Shown: positions 43,779 through 52,281, counted from the stretch's first letter. The stretch: 64,000 nt of DNA from JBGTBD01 sp041749475 (GCA_041749475.1 JBGTBD010000040.1:4270-68269), one strand, 5' to 3'. The notes: generated from the letters alone by a model not told the origin. A program made the numbers and translations.

Positions 43779-44537
43779 ATGACTGTCAAAGTGAAAGCAT
43801 TACTGGCCAGCGTGCTGCTGGCTTCCACCGTATCGATACCCGCAATGGCGGTCGATAAGCTCTATGCACCTTATGTTGATAAAGGGGAGTGGGAGGTTGA
43901 GTATTTCGGCAGCAACAGCTTCGATAATGACGATACGAAAGATACGGCGCAGAAGCATGAATTTTCGGTTGGATATGGCGTTACCGAGTATTGGAAAACC
44001 GAGTTTTATACCATTTTTGAGAAAGAACCGCAGGATCATATAACCTTCGATGCGCTGGAATGGGAAAACGTCTTCCAATTCACCGAGCGCGGCGAATACT
44101 GGCTCGATGCGGGCGGTTCGCTGGCCTATGAATGGACGCCGGAGGACAACCACCCCGATGCGATTGAGGCCCGCCTGCTGCTGGCGAAAAGCACCGAAAA
44201 CTTCACTCATATCCTAAATCTGATTGCGGAAAAGGAAGTGGGCTCCGGCGACCGGGAAGATCTGGAAGGCGGCTTCATCTGGAGCAGCCGCTATCTCTAT
44301 TCGCCGCTGTTCCAGCCAGGATTCGAGATCAGCAGCGATTTCGGGGAATTGGAAGAAACCGGCTCTTTTGATGAGCAGGAACATTATATTGGCCCTGTGG
44401 CCTATGGTATGATACCGCTGGAGGCCGATGAGCCGGATGAGGGGCTGCAATATCGCGTAGGATATCTCGTCGGCGTTTCCGATGAAGCCGCCGATGGCCA
44501 GCTACTTATCGAACTGGAATATGAGCTTGAATTCTAG
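43779..44537 (+). CDS. Exported beta-barrel-like protein
   Basis: This 252-residue protein has a signal peptide (about 1-24, ending AMAVD). It then shows alternating strands rich in Trp, Tyr, Phe, Glu and Asp (KHEFSVGYGVTEYWKTEFY, RGEYWLDAGGSLAYEW) and ends in an aromatic residue (YELEF), as outer-membrane barrels do. I do not know its ligand. It is divergent from the hemolysin-family gene across about 95 bases and begins the plus-strand arm of the locus. DUF423 starts inside its last 17 bases. Confidence 0.75.
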   Translation: MTVKVKALLASVLLASTVSIPAMAVDKLYAPYVDKGEWEVEYFGSNSFDNDDTKDTAQKHEFSVGYGVTEYWKTEFYTIFEKEPQDHITFDALEWENVFQFTERGEYWLDAGGSLAYEWTPEDNHPDAIEARLLLAKSTENFTHILNLIAEKEVGSGDREDLEGGFIWSSRYLYSPLFQPGFEISSDFGELEETGSFDEQEHYIGPVAYGMIPLEADEPDEGLQYRVGYLVGVSDEAADGQLLIELEYELEF

Positions 44538-44898
44538 ATTTTTCCTCGTTTTTGCCGGGATCAGTGGTTTTATCGCTGTATTGATGGGAGCGGCGGCGAC
44601 GCATTGGCTTGCCGCCAGTTTAGCGCCTGAAGATATTTCGCGTATCGAAAAGGCCGCGACATACCAGATGTATCATACGCTGGCGCTGCTCGGGCTGGGC
44701 GTATGGATGCACCTTGAACCCCAGTGCCGCTTAAAGCTTCCCGCGAGCCTGTTTGCCGTGGGTATCCTGTTATTTTGCGGTAGTCTATACGCCTATAGCG
44801 TTCTTCATTTGCAACCGCTTGTTTATGTGACTCCGTTAGGCGGCACGGCGATGATGGCAGGTTGGCTATCATTGGCAGTGGCTGCATTTAAACGCTAA
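44521..44898 (+). CDS. DUF423 small membrane protein
   Basis: The 125-residue protein has four membrane helices. It has the DUF423 hallmarks GAAATHWLAASLAPEDISRIE, ATYQMYHTLALL and VTPLGGTAMMAGWL. Family members (YgdD in E. coli) have no settled function. The ATG at 44521 lies within the stop region of the barrel gene, overlapping by 17 bases, so translation is likely coupled. Confidence 0.88.
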   Translation: MSLNSRFFLVFAGISGFIAVLMGAAATHWLAASLAPEDISRIEKAATYQMYHTLALLGLGVWMHLEPQCRLKLPASLFAVGILLFCGSLYAYSVLHLQPLVYVTPLGGTAMMAGWLSLAVAAFKR

Positions 44899-44951
44899 CT
44901 TCAGGTTCGCTTCAGCTTTTGGCATTACTCCTTTACAACAGAGGGGTTCCT

Positions 44952-45707
44952 ATGGCGATGGTACAGATTAAATCCGAAGAAGAGAAAACCGACCGGGTCT
45001 TCGAAACACAGGCGAAGGTCGGCGATTTTGCGTTCGATGCAAAAGTGGCGTCGGTATTCGATGACATGGTCAGCCGATCGGTGCCGTTCTATCACGAAAT
45101 GCAACGCATGATCGTGGAACTGGCTCAGGAATTCGCCACCGACGGCAGCCGGATTTACGATATTGGCTGTTCGACGGGAACGACTATCCAGCTGCTCGAT
45201 AGCTATCTCGCAAACAAGCAGGTGGAGTTCGTCGGAATCGATAATTCCAAGGAAATGCTTAAAGAAGCAAAACGCAAATCCGACGAGATGGGACTTACCC
45301 ACGAATACCATTTCAAGTGCCAGGACATCCATAAACAGCTAAGCATGCAGAATGCGAGCGTGGTAACACTTATCCTCACCCTCCAATTTGCAAGGCCGCT
45401 TTACCGGGAGAAAATCATGCGCCGGATTTTCGAGGGGCTTAATCCTAATGGCTGCCTGTTGATGGTCGAGAAAATCACGTCAGAAGATACGCTGTTCAAC
45501 CGCTTGTTCATCGAGCGCTATTATGATTACAAGCGGCGCAACGGCTATACCGAAACGGAGATTTCCAAGAAGCGTGAAGCACTGGAGAATGTGTTGATAC
45601 CCTATCGCCTGGAAGAGAATGAAACCCTGCTCAAGATGGCCGGTTTCCGGCATGTTGAAGTATTCTTCCGCTGGTATAATTTCTGCGGCATCCTAGCGGT
45701 GAAATAG
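44952..45707 (+). CDS. cmoA: Carboxy-S-adenosylmethionine synthase-like protein (CmoA family)
   Basis: CmoA converts SAM plus prephenate to carboxy-SAM, used by CmoB to make cmo5U in tRNA. This 251-residue protein shows FAFDAKVASVFDDMVSRSVP near the start, SAM loop YDIGCSTGTT, VGIDNSKEML and RNGYTETEISKKREALENV. The last stretch keeps the Arg (R208 here, R199 in E. coli) that holds the carboxylate of carboxy-SAM, which argues for true Cx-SAM chemistry. No cmoB is adjacent; instead an ICMT-like gene follows after one base. It may serve tRNA modification or a dedicated reaction here. Confidence 0.82.
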   Translation: MAMVQIKSEEEKTDRVFETQAKVGDFAFDAKVASVFDDMVSRSVPFYHEMQRMIVELAQEFATDGSRIYDIGCSTGTTIQLLDSYLANKQVEFVGIDNSKEMLKEAKRKSDEMGLTHEYHFKCQDIHKQLSMQNASVVTLILTLQFARPLYREKIMRRIFEGLNPNGCLLMVEKITSEDTLFNRLFIERYYDYKRRNGYTETEISKKREALENVLIPYRLEENETLLKMAGFRHVEVFFRWYNFCGILAVK

Positions 45708-45708
45708 G

Positions 45709-46449
45709 ATGGCAATGCAAGAGACAAAATCTGCGTTGGTCAGAGCTGGAGATTTCTTTTTCAAATACCGCAACCTGCTTTTCCCCGTGGTGATGGGGAT
45801 CGTGTTTTTTACCTACGCCCCACCTTATGAATATTTTTCCAGCGAATGGGCTGAAGAGAGCAAAGATATTGTAGCCGGTCTCGTTATTATGAGCGGGTTG
45901 ATGGTACGCGGCGCGGTAATTGGTTTCGCGTATATCAAGCGTGGCGGGTTGAATAAGAGAGTCTATGCTGAGCATCTGGTGACGGAGGGGTTCTTTGGCG
46001 TTTGCCGCAACCCGCTCTATGTCGGTAACATGCTTATCTACACGGGCGTTTTCCTGATGCACGGTAATCCATATGTGTTCATTTTAGGAACGCTAATCAT
46101 GTTCGGCATTTATACATGCATTATCGCTGCGGAAGAGCATTTTCTGCGCATGACGTTCGGTACGGCCTATGACGAATATTGTCGTGATGTGCCGCGCTGG
46201 ATACCGCGTGTGAGTAAATTCGGTGAGGCAACCGCAGGCATGCGTTTCAATCTGAAGCGGGTATTGTTGAAAGATTACAGCACTATTGCTAATGCCGGAA
46301 TCACGATAGCGACTTTGGAACTGCTGGAGCAATGGCACGAAAAACCCTTTTCGTTGAGCGACACCCCTCTCGGTGGAGCGGTTGCCATTCTACTGCTGTT
46401 GGGTGGTGCGCTTTTCATTTCCGCCATGAAGCGGAAAAAAGTTTTCTAA
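45709..46449 (+). CDS. ICMT/PEMT-family membrane methyltransferase (second)
   Basis: The 246-residue protein has five or more membrane helices. The family core is VCRNPLYVGNMLIYTGVFLM and, about 30 residues on, EEHFLRMTFGTAYDEYCRDV and PRWIP. Beyond the methyltransferase core there is an extra C-terminal pair of hydrophobic helices. It starts one base after the CmoA-like stop, so the two are coupled. It could use SAM or, by its neighbour's product, carboxy-SAM; the second is only a hypothesis. It closes the plus-strand arm of this locus. Confidence 0.82.
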   Translation: MAMQETKSALVRAGDFFFKYRNLLFPVVMGIVFFTYAPPYEYFSSEWAEESKDIVAGLVIMSGLMVRGAVIGFAYIKRGGLNKRVYAEHLVTEGFFGVCRNPLYVGNMLIYTGVFLMHGNPYVFILGTLIMFGIYTCIIAAEEHFLRMTFGTAYDEYCRDVPRWIPRVSKFGEATAGMRFNLKRVLLKDYSTIANAGITIATLELLEQWHEKPFSLSDTPLGGAVAILLLLGGALFISAMKRKKVF

Positions 46450-46517
46450 TAATTTGCTGGCCTGTTTCCATTAAGGAAAAGACTTGATTAGCGTTGGCTA
46501 AATCCATCTGTAAAAAC

Positions 46518-46592
<75 letters not shown>

Positions 46593-46784
46593 ATCCTTGG
46601 GTAAAAATCCGAAACTGTTTAACATTGCTGTTTTGACATGTCCCAGATTTTGCGGCGCCCCGGGAAATCCCCGAAGCGAGCGGGATACTAGTAAGCAATT
46701 CCGGTTTTGGCAAGCGTAAATCGTCATGCCTGCTTGACCCGGCGCTAAACCGCGCTATATCTGGTGAAACCAAGGATTCTCGCC

Positions 46785-46964
46785 ATGACCCACCGCCTCG
46801 ACAAGACCCTGCTCGACATCCTCGTCTGCCCCCTCACCAAGGGCACACTAGTCTATGACGAGGAGAAGCAGGAGCTGGTGAGCAAGGAAGCCGGGCTGGC
46901 ATTCCCCATCCGTGACGGCATCCCCATCATGTTGCCGGATGAAGCGCGCAAACTGCCGGGCTGA
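46785..46964 (+). CDS. Trm112-like zinc-ribbon-family small protein (UPF0434/YcaR)
   Basis: The 59-residue protein shows the family pattern LLDILVCPLTKGTLVYDEE and ending in FPIRDGIPIMLPDEAR. Only one Cys (VCPLTKG) is left of the usual zinc-binding set, as in many bacterial members. Eukaryotic Trm112 activates methyltransferases; bacterial homologues have been proposed to do likewise. The ATG at 46785 has caagga upstream. It is alone, followed by a 300-base region without genes. Confidence 0.88.
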   Translation: MTHRLDKTLLDILVCPLTKGTLVYDEEKQELVSKEAGLAFPIRDGIPIMLPDEARKLPG

Positions 46965-47004
46965 ACGCGGGCTTTACTTTCCATCCATTCCTTCACGTCC
47001 ACTT

Positions 47005-47158
47005 CCCTCTCTCTTGAGGGAGAGGGTTGCGCAGCTTAATGAACGCAAGTGAATTTAGCCGAAGCTGGGTGAGGGGGTAGCGGTTGAGTTGTTACTCCCG
47101 CGTATACCCCCTCACCCGTATTTCCAAGTGGAAATCCGGCCTCTCCCGGTGGGAGAGG
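47005..47158. repeat. Complex palindromic element in the gene-free stretch 46965-47264
   Basis: This 300-base stretch between the Trm112-like gene and exbB holds no gene. Most of it is one folded element. An imperfect hairpin CCCTCTC...GAGAGGG spans 47005-47026. A 13-base perfect pairing joins GGGTGAGGGGGTA (47067-47079) to TACCCCCTCACCC (47105-47117). Then come ATTTCC/GGAAAT (47120-47135) and CCTCTCCC-ggt-GGGAGAGG (47140-47158). It is a different family from the GTCA-edged elements. The last 100 bases before exbB should contain its promoter, but no clear boxes were seen. Confidence 0.75.
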
Positions 47159-47264
47159 CGACCCGTAATATCATTAAAATAGTAACGAATTGCGATTGCA
47201 TCTGGGCAAACACTCTCCTATGCTGCCTTAAAACGCGCTGTCAACGTCACTTTCGGGAGGTTTC

Positions 47265-48041
47265 ATGGATATTTCGATGATTGCAAAAGGCGGGTTCGTC
47301 ATGGTCCCGCTGATCCTGCTGTCGATCTATGCGCTGGCGGTGATTTTCTATAAGATTTTCCAGTTCACGGTAGCGGGTGTGTTCAACCACCGCTTCATCG
47401 ACCCCATCATGGTCTATGTGAAGAAGGGCGAACTCTCGACGGCGGAGGAGTTGTTGAAGAAAGAACAGGGCCCGATCGCCCGTATCATGCAGGTCTCCAT
47501 CTCCTGCATCACCAACCGGCTGATGTCGCAGAGGAGCCGCGAAGCGGAGATCACGCGCATCGGCTCGTCGGAACTGTACGCGCTTGAATCGCACATGCGC
47601 GGTCTTGAACTCGTCTCCTCCACCGGCCCGCTGCTGGGCTTACTGGGAACCGTGACCGGGATGGTCGTGATGTTCGCGACCATCGGGAAAGCGGGCAGCC
47701 ACGTGGACCCCGCCATGCTCGCCAACGGTATCTGGGAAGCGCTGATCACCACCGTCACCGGCCTCATCGTCGCCGTGCCTGCGGTCTTCGCCTATTACAT
47801 CATCGACGGCGTGATTGAGCGCGTGCGCCTGACCATGAAGGACGTGACGGTGCAGATTCTCGCGCTGGAAGACGAATATATGCGCAACGAAAAAGAGCAG
47901 GAAAAGCGAGAGGTTATGGAACAGGAACGCAAAATCCGCGAGCAGCAGGAAGAGGAAGACCGCGTCGCCCGCCAGTTCCGCTCTACGGCGCAGACCTCTT
48001 CAACGCTTCGCCTGCTCAACCCCAGCTATACGCAAATGTGA
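47265..48041 (+). CDS. exbB: MotA/TolQ/ExbB-family proton channel
   Basis: This 258-residue protein has three membrane helices (about 10-30, 115-140 and 155-180). It has the family's conserved segment STGPLLGLLGTVTGMVVMFA with Thr in helix 3 (VPAVFAYYIIDG region). The C-terminal 60 residues are a charged helix (EKEQEKREVMEQERK). With the two ExbD proteins and TonB that follow it should form the proton-driven motor that energises outer-membrane receptors. A ggagg ribosome site precedes the ATG. Confidence 0.92.
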   Translation: MDISMIAKGGFVMVPLILLSIYALAVIFYKIFQFTVAGVFNHRFIDPIMVYVKKGELSTAEELLKKEQGPIARIMQVSISCITNRLMSQRSREAEITRIGSSELYALESHMRGLELVSSTGPLLGLLGTVTGMVVMFATIGKAGSHVDPAMLANGIWEALITTVTGLIVAVPAVFAYYIIDGVIERVRLTMKDVTVQILALEDEYMRNEKEQEKREVMEQERKIREQQEEEDRVARQFRSTAQTSSTLRLLNPSYTQM

Positions 48042-48070
48042 TGCTGTGGGGCGTCGTACATTCTCATCAT

Positions 48071-48138
48071 GTCGCCCCGTCGCATGACGGGGTCTGGCTT
48101 CTCCTTCAACCCGGATGCCGTCATGAAGACGGCATGAC
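48071..48138. repeat. Dispersed two-hairpin palindromic element (copy 3)
   Basis: The first hairpin is CCCCGTC-gcat-GACGGGG (48075-48092), edged by GTCG and TCTGG. The second is ATGCCGTC-atgaa-GACGGCAT (48115-48135), edged by CCGG and GAC. It fills the 114-base gap between exbB and the first exbD gene and ends 17 bases before the exbD ATG. The stems are nearly the same as those at 52210 and 58175. Confidence 0.88.
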
Positions 48139-48155
48139 AAAAAGGGGTTAAAAAT

Positions 48156-48641
48156 ATGCATTTCGAGCGTGCAGGAAGGACGCAGCGCGAATTCGATTTG
48201 ACGCCATTGATCGACGTGGTGTTCAACCTGCTGCTGTTCTTCATCCTCACCGCCAGTTTCGTCCGGCTGGAATCAATGGAAGTGGGCCTGCCGAGCGATG
48301 AAGCGTCCACCAGCCCATCCGCCCATTCCCTGCTGGTCGATATCGGTAGTGAAGGCCGCATCTGGCTGAACCGCGCCGTCGTCCCCCCGGCATTAGTGCG
48401 CGAAAAGCTACAACAGGCCGTCACCCAGCATAAGGACATCTCCATCACCGTGCGCTCCGGCGCGAACGTCCCGGTACAAAAGCTGGTGACGCTGCTGGAT
48501 ATGGTCTATCAGTCCGGCGGCAGCAAGGTCGTCGTCGAGAATTGGGATGAGGCGGATAAACCGGCGACCCCGACGCTCATCGAACCGACCCTGCCGGAGA
48601 ATGCCCCGTTCGAGATATTAGAGGAGGGGATCGGACAATGA
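48156..48641 (+). CDS. exbD: ExbD/TolR-family protein (first)
   Basis: The 161-residue protein has a short cytoplasmic start with FDLTPLIDVVFNLLLFFILTA. This is the single membrane helix with the essential Asp (LIDVVFNLL) that carries protons with ExbB. A periplasmic domain follows (ITVRSGANVPVQKLVTLLDM). The last 30 residues are acidic and Pro-rich. It overlaps the second exbD by four bases. Confidence 0.9.
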   Translation: MHFERAGRTQREFDLTPLIDVVFNLLLFFILTASFVRLESMEVGLPSDEASTSPSAHSLLVDIGSEGRIWLNRAVVPPALVREKLQQAVTQHKDISITVRSGANVPVQKLVTLLDMVYQSGGSKVVVENWDEADKPATPTLIEPTLPENAPFEILEEGIGQ

Positions 48642-49048
48642 CCACCGACATCTATTTCGAACGCAACATGAAGAAGGGCAAGAACTTCTGGCGCATCCCC
48701 ATGATTAACGTTATCTTCCTGCTACTAATCTACGTCGTCATCGGCGGGTCGATGAACGGGTTCGAGGTGTTGAAGGTCGTCGTTCCCGTCGCCGAAAGCA
48801 CCAAGGAGCTGAATCAGGGTAGCCTGATGATCGTCCTCGGCAAGCATGACGAAGTGCTCATCAACGACGAGTTGATGCTGCCGGAAGAAGTTGACGCGAA
48901 GCTGGTCGAAGCCGTGAAGAAAGCGCCGGGGATGCTGATTTCCGTGAAAGCCGATGCAGGTCTCGCCGCGCCGAAGCTGATTACGATGCTCGAGAAAATT
49001 AAGAAAGCGGGCGGGCAGAACCTCACCCTCGCCACGCAGAAACCGTGA
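48638..49048 (+). CDS. ExbD/TolR-family protein (second, divergent)
   Basis: The 136-residue protein has an N-terminal membrane helix, IPMINVIFLLLIYVVIGG. Here the usual channel Asp is replaced: the first copy reads LIDVVFNLL where this reads MINVIFLLL. The periplasmic part (LISVKADAGLAAPKLITMLE) resembles ExbD. Without the Asp it may be a structural partner of the first copy in a heterodimer. It overlaps its upstream neighbour by four bases and is followed by tonB. Confidence 0.82.
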   Translation: MTTDIYFERNMKKGKNFWRIPMINVIFLLLIYVVIGGSMNGFEVLKVVVPVAESTKELNQGSLMIVLGKHDEVLINDELMLPEEVDAKLVEAVKKAPGMLISVKADAGLAAPKLITMLEKIKKAGGQNLTLATQKP

Positions 49049-49061
49049 AGGAGGGGATAGC

Positions 49062-49883
49062 ATGATAGGCGACATGTTCTATTCCGAATATCTGGCGATA
49101 CAGGAGAAGTACGCGCTGAAACGCCGCGAGTTCATGCCACCTTTCTCGGTGATGATGACGATTGCCTTCTCGCTGCATTTGTTGGCTATCATTATCTGGT
49201 CGCTACTGCCCGCGCCCGTCGACGTCACACCTCCCTTCCGCGCCCTGCACCTAAAATTCGGCAGTCCGACGGGAACGGTGCATAATGCCGCCTCCAGCGG
49301 AAACGCGACCGCCGCCGCGCTCGATGCGGCGCTGGCCCAAGCCTCCGCTCCCAAGCCCTCTCCGCCCATCACCCGGCCAGACGCTTCCGCCCCCAAATCT
49401 TTAGTGAACAACGCCCCAGCGCGCACCGAACGCAAACCCAACCTTTCGGCGCTCGCCCCCGCCAGCGGGCGGCAATCCATCGCCGCATTCCGCTCCGGAC
49501 TTCCCGGCACAAACGTCGGCAAAGCATCAGCAGGGGAAGGCGTAGCATTCGGCAGTCCTATGGGGACGGATGCAAGCGGCGGCGAAGAAGTCGCCCGTCG
49601 GTATGAGCAGATGCTCTCCGGCTGGATCATGCAGCACCGCATCTACCCGCTCGAAGCGGAAAGAGAGGGAATCGAGGGTACGGCGATACTCCGCATCCGC
49701 ATCAATCGCGGCGGGGTGATCCAGTTCGTCTCCATCGAACGTAGCGCAGGCAATCCATTGCTCGATGCCGCCGTTATCCAGACGGCCCGCGCCTCCAACC
49801 CCGTACCCGCCGTCCCGGTCGCATACCCCGGCGGCGACCTGCTCGAATTCAAGATCGCCATTGAATTCAAGCTGGTACGCTAA
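49062..49883 (+). CDS. tonB: TonB-family energy transducer
   Basis: The 273-residue protein has one N-terminal membrane helix (about 29-46), a long Pro/Ala/Ser-rich periplasmic linker and a C-terminal TonB domain (about 185-273). The domain reads YEQMLSGWIMQHRIYPLEAE, GTAILRIRINRGGVIQ and SAGNPLLDAAVIQTA, typical of TonB/TolA-type contact domains. It should take energy from ExbB-ExbD to open outer-membrane receptors. The ribosome site gaaggagggg stands before the ATG at 49062. Confidence 0.92.
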   Translation: MIGDMFYSEYLAIQEKYALKRREFMPPFSVMMTIAFSLHLLAIIIWSLLPAPVDVTPPFRALHLKFGSPTGTVHNAASSGNATAAALDAALAQASAPKPSPPITRPDASAPKSLVNNAPARTERKPNLSALAPASGRQSIAAFRSGLPGTNVGKASAGEGVAFGSPMGTDASGGEEVARRYEQMLSGWIMQHRIYPLEAEREGIEGTAILRIRINRGGVIQFVSIERSAGNPLLDAAVIQTARASNPVPAVPVAYPGGDLLEFKIAIEFKLVR

Positions 49884-49927
49884 TCCCGCACTTGCCAACG
49901 CCCTGACAGGCTGATATTCCAACATCT

Positions 49928-50968
49928 ATGAACGAAAAAACGATGATAGTCACAGGCGGTGCGGGGTTTATTGGCTCCACATTCGTTGCCCAAATGGTCG
50001 AACGCGGATTCCATGTCGTGGTGCTCGACGCGCTGACGTACGCCGGGCATGAAGAGAATCTTACTTGGATCGCGCCGAAGAACGGCGGGAAATATGAACT
50101 GGTGAAAGGCGACATCCGTGACGGGGCGCTTGCTAAAAAACTTTTTGACCAGTACCAACCAAAATTCTTCATCAATTTCGCCGCCGAGTCGCACGTCGAT
50201 AATTCCATCGAACGTCCGTCCGAATTCATCGAGACTAATATCATTGGCTGCTACACGCTGCTCGAAGCTGCGCGGGGGTACTGGAACGCACTGCCGGAAT
50301 CGGACAAAAAAACCTTCCGCTTCCTGCATGTCTCTACGGACGAAGTCTACGGCTCACTGGGCGAGACAGGAAAATTCTCTGAAACCACGCCGATGCAACC
50401 CAACTCGCCATACTCCGCATCCAAAGCGGCGGGCGACCATCTCTGCCGCGCATGGTTCCATACCTACGGTCTGCCCACAATCGTCACCAATTGCTCAAAC
50501 AATTACGGCCCGCGCCAGTTCCCCGAAAAACTCATCCCGCGCATGATCACACAAGCCCTGAAAGGCGAAGCGCTGCCTATCTATGGCGACGGCAAGAATA
50601 TCCGCGACTGGATCCATGTCGAAGACCATTGCCGCGGCATCCAACTCGCATTGGAGAAGGGCACGCCGGGCGAGACCTATTGCTTCGGCGGCAACGCGGA
50701 GAAGACCAATCTCGACGTGGTGGACACCATCTGCACGACACTCGACGCCGAGCGCCCGCGTAATGACGGCTCATACAAAGAACTGAAAAAATTCGTTCAA
50801 GACCGCGCCGGGCATGACCGCCGTTACGCCATCGACGATACGAAAGCCGAAAAAGAACTCGGCTTCAAACGTGCCTACGATTTCACCACCGGCATCCAGC
50901 AGACCATCGCATGGTATCTGGCGCACACCGACTGGTGCAACGCCGTGACCACCAAGAAAGCTGCGTAA
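49928..50968 (+). CDS. rmlB: dTDP-glucose 4,6-dehydratase
   Basis: The 346-residue enzyme makes dTDP-4-keto-6-deoxyglucose, the second step to dTDP-L-rhamnose. It has the NAD loop TGGAGFIGSTFV, the catalytic TDE in HVSTDEVYGSLG, YSASKAAGDH (YxxxK) and NNYGPRQFPEKLIP. Length and motifs are those of an intact RmlB. It leads the rhamnose cluster, though the order rmlB-(SemiSWEET)-rmlA-rmlD-(GIY-YIG)-rmlC is interrupted twice. Confidence 0.96.
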   Translation: MNEKTMIVTGGAGFIGSTFVAQMVERGFHVVVLDALTYAGHEENLTWIAPKNGGKYELVKGDIRDGALAKKLFDQYQPKFFINFAAESHVDNSIERPSEFIETNIIGCYTLLEAARGYWNALPESDKKTFRFLHVSTDEVYGSLGETGKFSETTPMQPNSPYSASKAAGDHLCRAWFHTYGLPTIVTNCSNNYGPRQFPEKLIPRMITQALKGEALPIYGDGKNIRDWIHVEDHCRGIQLALEKGTPGETYCFGGNAEKTNLDVVDTICTTLDAERPRNDGSYKELKKFVQDRAGHDRRYAIDDTKAEKELGFKRAYDFTTGIQQTIAWYLAHTDWCNAVTTKKAA

Positions 50969-50974
50969 ACCCGT

Positions 50975-51241
50975 TTGGAAATCACGCTAATTGACATTCT
51001 CGGCTTCTGCGGCGCGACGCTGACCACGGGCAGCTTCCTCCCCCAGGCCTACAAGGTCATCCGCACGCACGAGACCGAGGCCATCAGCCTGTGGATGTAT
51101 ATCCTCTTCACCGTCGGCGTCGCCTTCTGGTTTGCGTTCGGGGTGCTGCTGAACAGCTGGCCCGTCATCCTCTCTAACGCCATCACGTTTGTGCTTACCC
51201 TCACCATCCTTATCATCAAACTGAGGCAAAAAAAGGGTTGA
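50975..51241 (+). CDS. SemiSWEET-type PQ-loop sugar transporter
   Basis: This 88-residue protein has three membrane helices with the PQ-loop motif SFLPQAYKVIRT in helix 1. WMYILFTVGVAFWFAFG forms helix 2 and ITFVLTLTILIIKL helix 3. SemiSWEETs form dimers that carry small sugars. The start is a TTG at 50975, six bases after the rmlB stop; no in-frame ATG or strong ribosome site is available, so translation probably depends on rmlB. Its place inside a rhamnose operon is unusual. Confidence 0.85.
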   Translation: MEITLIDILGFCGATLTTGSFLPQAYKVIRTHETEAISLWMYILFTVGVAFWFAFGVLLNSWPVILSNAITFVLTLTILIIKLRQKKG

Positions 51242-51300
51242 GAAACAGCGGGTTTTTGCTACATCTCAAGCCATAAACTCCAGAACAAAGAAGAATCACC

Positions 51301-52200
51301 ATGAAAGGTATCATTTTAGCAGGGGGAGCAGGGACGCGCCTTGCGCCGCTCACCACTTCCATCAGCAAGCAGATTTTGCCTGTGTACGACAAGCCGATGG
51401 TCTATTACCCGCTATCGATGCTGATGCTCTCGGGTATCAAGGACATCCTCATCATCTCCACCCCGCGCGATGTGCCGATGATCCGGAATTTACTTGGCGA
51501 CGGCAGCAACCTCGGCATCTCCATCTCCTACGCCGAGCAGGCGAAGCCGGAAGGCATCGCACAGGCCTTTATCATCGGTGAGGAATTCATCGGCAAAGAC
51601 CCAGTCTGCCTGATTCTCGGCGATAACATCTTCTATGGCCACAACATGGCGCCAAAGCTGGAAAAAGTCGCGCAGGAATTGACCAAAGGCGCCGTCGTCT
51701 TCGGCTATCACGTCAAAGACCCCGAGCGCTACGGCGTCGTCGAATTCGATGCCAGCGGCAAAGCGATCTCCATCGAGGAGAAACCGAAACAACCGAAATC
51801 CAGCTGGGCGGTGACGGGGCTTTATTATTATGACAATACCGTCGTCGATATCGCCAAAAATCTAAAGCCTTCCGCACGCGGCGAGTTAGAGATCACCGAC
51901 GTCAACAAAGCCTATCTGGCGCAAGGCAATCTCGCGGTGGAGTTGCTTGGTCGCGGCGTCGCATGGCTCGATACCGGCACGTTCGATTCGCTGCTTTCAG
52001 CCGCTCATTTCGTTCAGACCATCGAAGCCCGTCAGGGTCAAAAGATCGCCTGTATCGAAGAGATCGCCTACCGCAAAGGCTTCATCGACGCCACCAAACT
52101 TACCCAACTCGCCTCCCAATACGGCAAGAATGAATACGGCCAATACTTGCGCGCCCTACTGACCGAAACCGGCCCGGACGGCGCGTTGGCGTTGGGATAA
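51301..52200 (+). CDS. rmlA: Glucose-1-phosphate thymidylyltransferase
   Basis: The 299-residue enzyme makes dTDP-glucose from glucose-1-phosphate and dTTP, the first step to dTDP-rhamnose. It has the nucleotide loop LAGGAGTRLAPLT, SKQILPVYDKPMVYYPL, LILGDNIFYG and IEEKPKQPKSSWAVTGLYYY. The length is standard. A palindromic element begins ten bases after its stop. Confidence 0.96.
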   Translation: MKGIILAGGAGTRLAPLTTSISKQILPVYDKPMVYYPLSMLMLSGIKDILIISTPRDVPMIRNLLGDGSNLGISISYAEQAKPEGIAQAFIIGEEFIGKDPVCLILGDNIFYGHNMAPKLEKVAQELTKGAVVFGYHVKDPERYGVVEFDASGKAISIEEKPKQPKSSWAVTGLYYYDNTVVDIAKNLKPSARGELEITDVNKAYLAQGNLAVELLGRGVAWLDTGTFDSLLSAAHFVQTIEARQGQKIACIEEIAYRKGFIDATKLTQLASQYGKNEYGQYLRALLTETGPDGALALG

Positions 52201-52209
52201 ACTAATGAT

Positions 52210-52269
52210 GTCACCCCGTCGTATGACGGGGTCTGGCCTTACCGGATGCCGTCATGAAGACGGCATGAC
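52210..52269. repeat. Dispersed two-hairpin palindromic element (copy 4)
   Basis: CCCCGTC-gtat-GACGGGG, edged by GTCA and TCTGG, is followed by ATGCCGTC-atgaa-GACGGCAT, edged by CCGG and GAC. It fills the gap between rmlA and rmlD and ends 12 bases before the rmlD ATG. The ribosome site of rmlD (aaagga) comes immediately after the element. It is nearly identical to copy 3. Confidence 0.88.
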
Positions 52270-52281
52270 AAAGGAAATGAT

